Shown piece by piece: positions 1 to 4,615 of a stretch of DNA of 5,297 bases (position 1 is the first letter of the stretch; the number at the start of each line of letters is the position of its first letter). The notes below the pieces were generated by a model. That model was not told the origin of the DNA and ran no database searches. It saw only the letters and a list, made by a program, of their open reading frames with translations. The stretch comes from an uncultured Bacilli bacterium (GTDB taxonomy: Bacteria > Bacillota_I > Bacilli_A > RF39 > UBA660): the NCBI GenBank assembly GCA_947624855.1, contig CANQMC010000083.1, positions 1 to 5,297 on the forward strand, in the 5' to 3' direction. Position numbers and translations under genes: made by a program.

Positions 1-215
1 TAATGACGTTTTTCAGTTTCATACTCAACGTGAGCAGTATTAATTGTAATACCTCTTTCCCTTTCTTCTGGAGCTTTATCGATATCAGCATAATCAACAA
101 AGTTACCAAAATATTTTGTAATTGCGGCTGTTAATGTTGTTTTACCATGGTCTACGTGACCAATAGTACCAATATTAACATGTTCCTTAGAACGGTCAAA
201 TTTTTCTCTTGCCAT
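1..215 (-). CDS. tuf: Translation elongation factor EF-Tu, N-terminal part (runs off left edge)
   Basis: EF-Tu is the GTPase that carries aminoacyl-tRNA to the ribosomal A site. Only the first 71 codons and two bases of codon 72 lie in the window. The protein opens MAREKFDRSKEHVNIGTIG and has the P-loop GHVDHGKT at residues 19-26 and the switch I/effector signature RGITINTAHVEYET at 54-67, all diagnostic of EF-Tu. The ATG at 213-215 has a strong Shine-Dalgarno (AAAGGAG, 224-230) 8 nt upstream. It is the last visible gene of the str operon, 88 bp after fusA, and has its own promoter in that gap. One oddity is that the stretch between helix A and switch I (residues 33-45) is about five residues shorter than in E. 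coli and about six shorter than in B. subtilis, as I recall those sequences. The incompleteness is due to the window edge, not to truncation of the gene. Confidence 0.99.
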   Translation of the reverse strand, partial: MAREKFDRSKEHVNIGTIGHVDHGKTTLTAAITKYFGNFVDYADIDKAPEERERGITINTAHVEYETEKRH

Positions 216-245
216 AATTTTTTCTCCTTTCGTTTGTATATATAT

Positions 246-274
246 ATTTTATCTAATGCTTGAATATTTTTCAA
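246..274 (-). promoter_or_regulatory. Predicted sigma-A promoter for tuf inside the fusA-tuf gap
   Basis: On the minus strand a -35 box TTGAAA (269-274) and a -10 box TAAAAT (246-251) are separated by exactly 17 bp. Each box matches the vegetative consensus at five of six positions. Transcription would begin near 239 and give a leader of about 24 nt that contains the tuf Shine-Dalgarno. This would let tuf be transcribed separately from the upstream str genes, as is known for tuf in several bacteria. It is a prediction from sequence only. Confidence 0.6.
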
Positions 275-280
275 GTATTA
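254..280. repeat. Inverted repeat overlapping the tuf promoter
   Basis: Two 11-bp arms (254-264 and 270-280) flank a 5-bp spacer. The inner six base pairs, CTTGAA and TTCAAG, are perfect; one outer pair is mismatched (G/T on the plus strand, A/C in the tuf-sense RNA). The right arm covers most of the predicted tuf -35 box and the left arm lies in the promoter spacer. There is no U-tract after it in either direction, so it is not a convincing terminator. It could be an operator, or a hairpin in read-through fusA-tuf mRNA. Confidence 0.4.
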
Positions 281-303
281 TTTAACTTTATGTGTGTTAT
301 TTT

Positions 304-2376
304 TTAATTAACACTATTTTTTTTGATAATTTCTTCACTAATTGATTTAGGCACTTCTTCATAATGATCAAGTGACATAGTGAAATTACCACGACCTTGG
401 GTATTAGAACGTAAACTAGTTGCATACCCAAACATTTCTGCTAAAGGTACCATTGCTTTAATAGATAAAGCATTACCTCTAGATTCTTGTCCCATTGGTT
501 TACCACGACGACTAGTTAAATCGCCCATAACGTTACCCATGTACTCATCTGGTACAATTACTTCAACACTCATTATTGGTTCAAGTAAAACTGGATTACA
601 TTTATTTTTAGCTTCTTTTAAAGCCATAGAAGCCGCTATCTTAAAGGCCATTTCTGATGAGTCTACATCATGGTAAGAACCATCAAATAAAGTTGCTTTA
701 ATATCTACCATTGGATATCCAGCTAAAATTCCTCCAGCCATTGCTTCTTGTAAACCTTTATCTGTAACAGGAATATATTCCCGAGGAACAACTCCTCCTA
801 CAATTGCATCGACAAATTCATAACCTTTTTCAGGATTAGGTTCAAATTTAACCCAAACATGACCATATTGTCCCCGACCACCTGATTGTTTAATATATTT
901 GCCTTCACATTCAGCAGCCGTTTTAATAGTTTCTCTATAAGCAACTTGTGGTTTACCACTGTTACATTCTACATTAAATTCTCGACGCATTCTATCAATT
1001 ATAATATCTAAGTGTAATTCACCCATACCTGATAAAACAGTTTGACCAGTTTCATGATCAGTTTTAACTCTTAAAGTTGGATCTTCTTCCACTAATTTTT
1101 GTAAAGCTAAAGCCATTTTATCTTGATCATTTTTACTTTTTGGTTCAATAGCAATATCAATAACTGGATCAGGGAATTCCATACCTTTCATAATACATGG
1201 ATTTTTTTCATCACAAAGGGTATCAGCTGTTGTAGTATTTTTAAGTCCAACAGCCGCCGCTATTTCACCAGCATAAACCTCTGTAATTTCTTTTCTTTGA
1301 TTTGCATGCATTTGTAAAATACGGCCAATTCTTTCTTTTTCTCCCTTAGTAGAATTTAAGACATAAGAACCACTTTTTAAAACTCCTGAATAAACTCTAA
1401 AGAATGATAATCTACCAACATATGGATCAGTCATTATTTTAAAAGCTAAAGCTGTAAATGGTTCATTATCACTTGGATGTCTTTTAACATCATTACCATT
1501 CATATCAACACAATCAATAGCTTCAATATCCATTGGACTTGGTAAATAATCAATAACAGCATCAAGCGCAAACTTAACACCCATATTTGATAAAGCAGAA
1601 CCACACATAACTGGGAAGAATTCAGCAGCTAAACAACCTTTACGAATAGCCTTTTTAATATCTTCTATACTTGGTTCAACACCATCTAAATAAGCCATCA
1701 TTAAATCATCATCAAACTCTACTGCTGTCTCAATTAATTCGGCTCTTTTTTCTTCAATTGTATCTTTTAAATCGGCAGGTATTTCAATTTCTGTAAAATC
1801 TTCATGTTGATTTCCATCAAAATGATATGCTTTTCTATTTAAAATATCTATAATACCATTAAATTCTGATTCGGCACCAATAGGCCATGCAATAGCTTTA
1901 GCCTTAGCTCCTAATCTTTTTTCAATAGTATCTAAACTATAAACAAAATCGGCACCCATTTTATCCATTTTATTAACGAATATCATTCTTGGAACTTTAT
2001 ATTCGTTAGCTTGACGCCATACTGTTTCAGTTTGAGGTTCAACTCCAGCTTGAGCATCTAAAAGAGCAATCGCACCATCAAGTACTCTTAAACTTCTTTG
2101 AACTTCAATTGTAAAATCGACGTGACCTGGAGTATCAATTATATTATAACGATATCCTTTCCAATGAGCAGTTGTTGCCGCACTGGTAATTGTAATACCT
2201 CTTTCTTTTTCTTGATCCATCCAGTCCATTTGTGATTCCCCATCATGAGTTTCCCCAATTTTATGAGTAATCCCTGTATGGAATAAAACTCTTTCTGTAA
2301 AAGTAGTTTTACCGGCATCAATATGAGCCATAATTCCAATATTTCTAATTTTATCTAAACTAACATCTCTTGCCAT
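304..2376 (-). CDS. fusA: Translation elongation factor G
   Basis: EF-G is the ribosomal translocase GTPase, which also helps ribosome recycling. At 690 residues it is full length (B. subtilis about 692). The GTPase motifs are intact: AHIDAGKT (17-24), RGITI (59-63), DTPGH (81-85), NKMD (135-138) and GSA (259-261). Domain II covers about 290-400. Domain III includes SGMGELHLD (449-457). Domain IV carries GKPQVAYRET (474-483) and the tip loop HDVDSSE (569-575). Domain V ends with GYATSLRSNTQGRGNFTM (650-667) and HYEEVPKSI. The start ATG lies 6 nt after the rpsG stop, within TGGTAATAAATTATG. Only a weak GGTAAT-like Shine-Dalgarno is present, so initiation probably depends on ribosomes finishing rpsG. 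It lies in the str operon between rpsG and tuf. Residue 26 is Phe after GKTT, a position that varies in the family. Confidence 0.99.
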   Translation of the reverse strand: MARDVSLDKIRNIGIMAHIDAGKTTFTERVLFHTGITHKIGETHDGESQMDWMDQEKERGITITSAATTAHWKGYRYNIIDTPGHVDFTIEVQRSLRVLDGAIALLDAQAGVEPQTETVWRQANEYKVPRMIFVNKMDKMGADFVYSLDTIEKRLGAKAKAIAWPIGAESEFNGIIDILNRKAYHFDGNQHEDFTEIEIPADLKDTIEEKRAELIETAVEFDDDLMMAYLDGVEPSIEDIKKAIRKGCLAAEFFPVMCGSALSNMGVKFALDAVIDYLPSPMDIEAIDCVDMNGNDVKRHPSDNEPFTALAFKIMTDPYVGRLSFFRVYSGVLKSGSYVLNSTKGEKERIGRILQMHANQRKEITEVYAGEIAAAVGLKNTTTADTLCDEKNPCIMKGMEFPDPVIDIAIEPKSKNDQDKMALALQKLVEEDPTLRVKTDHETGQTVLSGMGELHLDIIIDRMRREFNVECNSGKPQVAYRETIKTAAECEGKYIKQSGGRGQYGHVWVKFEPNPEKGYEFVDAIVGGVVPREYIPVTDKGLQEAMAGGILAGYPMVDIKATLFDGSYHDVDSSEMAFKIAASMALKEAKNKCNPVLLEPIMSVEVIVPDEYMGNVMGDLTSRRGKPMGQESRGNALSIKAMVPLAEMFGYATSLRSNTQGRGNFTMSLDHYEEVPKSISEEIIKKNSVN

Positions 2377-2382
2377 AATTTA

Positions 2383-2850
2383 TTACCATTTATAATGAGC
2401 AAATGCCTTATTTGCTTCTGCCATTTTGTGAGTATCTTCACGTTTTTTAACTGCTCCACCAACACCATTTGCGGCATCGATAAGTTCATTAGCTAAATTA
2501 ATGGCCATTCCCTTTCCATTTCTTGTTTTTGCATAATTTACAATCCAACGTAACGCTAAAGTTTGCGCTCTATCATCACTAACTTCATTTGGAACTTGAT
2601 AGTTAGATCCCCCAATTCTGCGAGATTTAACTTCCAAATTTGGTTTTACATTTTCTAAAGCTTGATTATAAATTTCCATTGGTTCTTTACCAGTTTTTTC
2701 TTTAATTATATCAAAGGCATCATAAAGTATTTTTTCGGCTATACCTTTTTTTCCATCTTTCATAATTCTATTAATTAACTTAGTAACAGTTTTCGAATTA
2801 TAAATAGGATCTGGTAATACATCTCTTTTTATTGCTCGTCTCTTACGCAT
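2383..2850 (-). CDS. rpsG: Small-subunit ribosomal protein S7 (uS7)
   Basis: S7 nucleates assembly of the 30S head by binding the 3' major domain of 16S rRNA and lines the mRNA exit/E-site region. The protein has 155 residues, the usual length in Gram-positives. It begins MRKRRAIKRDVLPDPIYNSK, carries the beta-hairpin EVKSRRIGGSNYQVPNEV (73-90) and ends with the family signature AVKKREDTHKMAEANKAFAH followed by YKW. A good Shine-Dalgarno (AAAGGAG, 2858-2864) lies 7 nt before the ATG, in the 19-nt gap after rpsL. That gap is too short for an E. coli-like S7 autoregulatory structure. Residues 91-95 read SDDRA where most bacteria have RP-x-RR, replacing arginines near rRNA with acidic residues. 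It is followed at once by fusA. Confidence 0.99.
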   Translation of the reverse strand: MRKRRAIKRDVLPDPIYNSKTVTKLINRIMKDGKKGIAEKILYDAFDIIKEKTGKEPMEIYNQALENVKPNLEVKSRRIGGSNYQVPNEVSDDRAQTLALRWIVNYAKTRNGKGMAINLANELIDAANGVGGAVKKREDTHKMAEANKAFAHYKW

Positions 2851-2869
2851 AATTATTCTCCTTTCTTAA

Positions 2870-3283
2870 TTAATTTTTAGGTTTTTTAGTACCATATTTA
2901 CTTCTACCTTGTTTTCGATCATTAACACCTTGTGTATCAAGTGTTCCTCTAACAATGTGATAACGTACACCGATTAAATCTTTAACACGACCACCACGAA
3001 CTAAAACAACACTGTGTTCTTGTAAATTGTGTCCTTCACCTGGAATATAGCAATCTACTTCTTTTCCATTTGAAAGTCTTACCCGAGCGTATTTCCGTAA
3101 TGCTGAGTTTGGCTTTTTAGGTGTTTTAGTTCCTACTCTAGTACAAACACCTCTTTTTTGAGGCCCCTTAGCATCAGTTTGACGTCTTGTCATCGCATTA
3201 TAACCGACATTTAACACTGGTGATTTACTTTTCTTCTTTTTATTTTTTCTGTTTTTCTTAACTAGTTGATTAATTGTTGGCAT
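2870..3283 (-). CDS. rpsL: Small-subunit ribosomal protein S12 (uS12)
   Basis: S12 sits at the decoding centre of the 30S subunit and controls accuracy; it is the classic streptomycin-resistance locus. The protein has 137 residues: MPTINQLVKKN start, a lysine-rich segment (14-20), the Gram-positive insertion SPVLNVGYNAM (21-31), PQKRGVCTRVG (41-51), PKKPNSALRKYARVRL (55-70), GEGHNLQEHS (82-91) and a GRSKYGTKKPKN end. K56 and K101 match E. coli K43 and K88 (counted with Met), so the usual resistance lysines are wild type. D102, the equivalent of the RimO-modified Asp, is kept. Residue 104 is Ile where Pro is nearly invariant (KDLIGVRYH instead of KDLPGVRYH). The ATG at 3283 is chosen because it matches the universal N-terminus and has a strong Shine-Dalgarno. 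An in-frame TTG at 3325 would add 14 residues with no support. It is the first gene of the str operon. Confidence 0.99.
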   Translation of the reverse strand: MPTINQLVKKNRKNKKKKSKSPVLNVGYNAMTRRQTDAKGPQKRGVCTRVGTKTPKKPNSALRKYARVRLSNGKEVDCYIPGEGHNLQEHSVVLVRGGRVKDLIGVRYHIVRGTLDTQGVNDRKQGRSKYGTKKPKN

Positions 3284-3287
3284 ATTA

Positions 3288-3299
3288 TCCTCCCTCCTA
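3288..3299 (-). promoter_or_regulatory. Double Shine-Dalgarno that fixes the rpsL start
   Basis: On the minus strand TTAGGAGGGAGGA gives two overlapping anti-SD matches: GGAGG ending 5 nt before the ATG at 3283, and AGGAGG ending 9 nt before it. This supports the 137-residue S12 and rules against the upstream TTG start. Confidence 0.85.
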
Positions 3300-3332
3300 A
3301 TTAACACACATCCTGGTGTATCCAATTTCCTA

Positions 3333-3368
3333 TTAAATTAAGTTCTACTAAATAGAACTTCAATTTAA
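3333..3368 (-). promoter_or_regulatory. Long hairpin in the str operon leader
   Basis: In the rpsL 5' leader, AAGTTCTA (3353-3360) pairs perfectly with TAGAACTT (3340-3347) around the 5-nt loop TTTAG. A single bulged G (3361) then continues into a further 7-bp stem, TTAAATT (3362-3368) with AATTTAA (3333-3339). The result is a 15-bp stem of 36 nt total, starting just after the predicted transcription start. No U-run follows, so it is not an intrinsic terminator. It may stabilise the mRNA 5' end or be a site for ribosomal-protein feedback; the function is inferred. Confidence 0.55.
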
Positions 3369-3379
3369 AACGCGTATAT

Positions 3380-3409
3380 ACTATACCATTTTATTATATG
3401 ATAAGTCAA
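3380..3409 (-). promoter_or_regulatory. Predicted sigma-A promoter of the str operon
   Basis: On the minus strand TTGACT (3404-3409) and TATAGT (3380-3385) are separated by 18 bp, each matching the consensus at five of six positions. Transcription would start near 3373, giving a leader of about 90 nt before rpsL. The promoter begins 27 bp after the stop of the preceding membrane-protein gene. A short C+G tract, ACGCG, lies at the expected start site, typical of promoters that respond to the stringent response, but that reading is speculative. Confidence 0.7.
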
Positions 3410-3436
3410 GTATTTTCTTTCAAAAAAACAATTTTT

Positions 3437-3787
3437 TTAATAACCTAAAGTTTTATAACTACCACATTTAATAAATGGTTCAAATTCATAATCTAAATCT
3501 GGTTCTTGATATACTAAAACATATCCTGTACAAACATCTTTATCATAATTAAAATCTTTTAAATAACCATTTTTAATTAATTCATCACTAGTAATTTTAA
3601 TAGCTTTATTAAGCCGCATTCCACTGTTATAAACATACAATTCTGCAGCTTTTTCAATACGATCTTCTAAATTTTCATATTTCTCTTCATTAAATTTAAA
3701 TTTTAAACCAATAATAGTTAATACAACTATTAAAGATAATACCAAAACACCCCAAACAATAAATAATATTTTAGTTTTCTTTTTCAT
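3437..3787 (-). CDS. Small single-pass membrane protein, pilin-like paralogue without prepilin motif
   Basis: I do not recognise a named family. The 116-residue protein starts MKKKTK, has one membrane segment at about 7-28, then a helix (about 34-55) and a soluble domain that should lie outside the membrane. The C-terminal half aligns with the upstream neighbour: Y-x-NLE near 37-41, E-x-A-x-x-Y near 45-51, IT (65-66), a C-T-G-Y-V block (86-90) and FIKCGSYKTLGY (105-116). Cys86 and Cys108 match the neighbour's two cysteines and could form a disulfide. It lacks the G-(F/W)-x-L-x-E cleavage motif that the neighbour has. The ATG at 3787 overlaps the neighbour's stop by one base (TAATG) and has GGAG 6 nt upstream, so the pair is translationally coupled; an in-frame TTG at 3799 is rejected. 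It could be a minor pilin-like or anchor partner, but the function is not established. Confidence 0.88.
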   Translation of the reverse strand: MKKKTKILFIVWGVLVLSLIVVLTIIGLKFKFNEEKYENLEDRIEKAAELYVYNSGMRLNKAIKITSDELIKNGYLKDFNYDKDVCTGYVLVYQEPDLDYEFEPFIKCGSYKTLGY

Positions 3788-4176
3788 TAACTTCTCCAAC
3801 TTTCATATCCATCTGTTGTATAATCTCTACAACTTATATATCCTTTAACTTCATTTTTATTTGCCATAACATATCCACTACAAAGATTTCCATCATCATC
3901 TTTTAAACTTATATCTAAATCATATGATTTTAATACACTTTTAGTTATAGTCATATTATCATCTGTAAGTTCTCCATCATAATAATTTTCTAAATAAATA
4001 TCAGCTTGTCTTTCTAAATTATTTTCAAGATTTGTATAAGTATTAGTTAATAATTCTTGATCTATTGAGGAATATAAATTATATATATAATAAATTGCTA
4101 TAATTAAAAAAACTAATAAAATGCCTGACCAAATAAGCATTTCTCTTAAACCCCAACCTCGTTTATTTAAAATCAT
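3787..4176 (-). CDS. Type IV prepilin-like protein
   Basis: The 129-residue protein starts MILNKRG and continues WGLREMLIWSGILLVFLII. This fits the type IV prepilin (class III) signal: a short basic leader ending in Gly7, cleavage before Trp8, Glu12 at mature position +5, and a hydrophobic helix at about 14-34. In that family a prepilin peptidase (PilD/ComC type) removes the leader, and the helix anchors or assembles the pilin. Next come an acidic helix (about 38-66) and a small domain with Cys99 in CSGYV and Cys116 in YISC, ending YTTDGYESWRS. The C-terminal domain is paralogous to the downstream 116-residue protein. The ATG at 4176 has AGGTGA 5 nt upstream; a GTG at 4185 is part of that Shine-Dalgarno and is rejected. 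It has its own promoter. No prepilin peptidase or pilus motor is visible, so a pilus, pseudopilus or stand-alone surface role cannot be decided. Confidence 0.88.
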   Translation of the reverse strand: MILNKRGWGLREMLIWSGILLVFLIIAIYYIYNLYSSIDQELLTNTYTNLENNLERQADIYLENYYDGELTDDNMTITKSVLKSYDLDISLKDDDGNLCSGYVMANKNEVKGYISCRDYTTDGYESWRS

Positions 4177-4181
4177 TTTCT

Positions 4182-4187
4182 TCACCT
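4182..4187 (-). promoter_or_regulatory. Shine-Dalgarno that fixes the prepilin-like start
   Basis: AGGTGA lies 5 nt before the ATG at 4176. The alternative GTG start at 4183-4185 lies inside this site, and choosing ATG gives a seven-residue basic leader typical of prepilins. Confidence 0.75.
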
Positions 4188-4194
4188 GTTAATT

Positions 4195-4223
4195 ATTATA
4201 TAACTTTTAAACATTAAATGCAA
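4195..4223 (-). promoter_or_regulatory. Predicted promoter of the prepilin-like pair
   Basis: On the minus strand TTGCAT (4218-4223) and a perfect TATAAT (4195-4200) are separated by 17 bp. The start would be near 4188, directly before the Shine-Dalgarno, giving a leader of only about 12 nt. The promoter lies in the gap after the 89-residue gene, so the pair can be expressed apart from it. Confidence 0.65.
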
Positions 4224-4232
4224 TTAAAAAAA

Positions 4233-4502
4233 TTATTCTGTTTTTTCTTTAATAAAAAATGGTCCAAATTCTATAGTAGTATTAATACTAGTTCTATCAT
4301 ATTTATAAACTTTATAACCTAATCCTAAACAAGATTCTACTGTACCATCATTATAATCTTTAACACTTGATTGAATACAAAATAAAGGCATTTTAGATTG
4401 TCTTGCTCTAAAATAATCAATAAAGAAACAAATTATCCATACGATAATTATTACCAATATAATTATTTTAACAATGTCACCTTTTGTAATATCTTTTTTC
4501 AT
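4233..4502 (-). CDS. Small single-pass membrane protein of unknown function
   Basis: No named family is recognised. The 89-residue protein begins MKKDITKGD, has one strongly hydrophobic segment at about 10-30 (isoleucine- and valine-rich) and a basic stretch FRARQSK (31-37). Its short tail has Cys42 (PLFCIQSS) and Cys58 (ESCLGLGYKVYKYD) and ends in FGPFFIKEKTE. The positive residues after the helix make the orientation uncertain. The pattern of a membrane helix, then an FCI motif, then a GLGYKV motif recalls a set of short hypothetical proteins common in low-GC Gram-positives, but that is from memory. The ATG at 4502 is supported by AGGTGA 4 nt upstream; an in-frame TTG at 4547 lies in the -35 box and is rejected. 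It precedes the prepilin-like pair on the same strand and resembles them in plan (helix plus two-cysteine tail), though the sequences do not align clearly. Confidence 0.82.
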   Translation of the reverse strand: MKKDITKGDIVKIIILVIIIVWIICFFIDYFRARQSKMPLFCIQSSVKDYNDGTVESCLGLGYKVYKYDRTSINTTIEFGPFFIKEKTE

Positions 4503-4518
4503 ATTCTCACCTATTTTA

Positions 4519-4547
4519 ATTATACCTATTATCTTTAAAAAAAGCAA
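4519..4547 (-). promoter_or_regulatory. Predicted promoter of the 89-residue membrane protein gene
   Basis: On the minus strand TTGCTT (4542-4547) and a perfect TATAAT (4519-4524) are separated by 17 bp. The start would be near 4512, at the first base of the AGGTGA Shine-Dalgarno, so the leader is only about 10 nt. It is divergent from the promoter at 4563-4591; the two -35 boxes are 15 bp apart. Confidence 0.65.
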
Positions 4548-4562
4548 GTAAAAAATTTAAAG

Positions 4563-4591
4563 TTGCATTTATTTTAAAATAATGTTATAAT
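4563..4591 (+). promoter_or_regulatory. Predicted extended -10 promoter of the 88-residue gene
   Basis: A perfect TATAAT (4586-4591) is preceded by TG at 4583-4584, an extended -10 arrangement, and lies 17 bp after a weak -35 TTGCAT (4563-4568). The start would be near 4598, about 18 nt before the ATG. The spacer holds a perfect 14-bp AT-only palindrome (TTATTTTAAAATAA, 4569-4582), which could be an operator or chance in such AT-rich DNA. Confidence 0.7.
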
Positions 4592-4615
4592 ACTACTTCA
4601 CGAAGGAGGGATATT

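Noticed and set aside
380..676. Plus-strand reading frame of 98 codons inside fusA
   Set aside because: It lies antisense to a fully conserved part of EF-G, has no promoter or Shine-Dalgarno, and shows no recognisable domain.
1123..1317. Plus-strand reading frame of 64 codons inside fusA
   Set aside because: It is antisense to EF-G domain II-III, with low-complexity content and no initiation signals.
2296..2301. Phe26 after GKTT in the EF-G P-loop region
   Set aside because: The position after the P-loop varies in EF-G (Thr, Leu, others); the catalytic P-loop residues themselves are intact.
2139..2339. Minus-strand reading frame of 66 codons overlapping the fusA start region
   Set aside because: It is a shifted frame of the EF-G GTPase domain; the real frame carries all the G motifs.
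352..2350. Possible use of the Mycoplasma code (TGA for tryptophan)
   Set aside because: EF-G, S7 and the small genes read through in full with TGG at tryptophans and no in-frame TGA.
3284..3325. Upstream TTG start giving S12 a 14-residue extension
   Set aside because: S12 proteins begin with MPTINQL-like sequence, and the double Shine-Dalgarno lies within the would-be extension, just before the ATG at 3283.
3422..3438. A7-CAA-T7 palindrome after the 116-residue gene as an intrinsic terminator
   Set aside because: The stem is purely A-T, overlaps the stop codon and has no further U-tract after it, so termination would be weak at best.
4503..4547. TTG start adding 15 residues to the 89-residue protein
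   Set aside because: The TTG lies in the predicted -35 box, upstream of the likely transcript start, and the ATG at 4502 has a well-placed AGGTGA.
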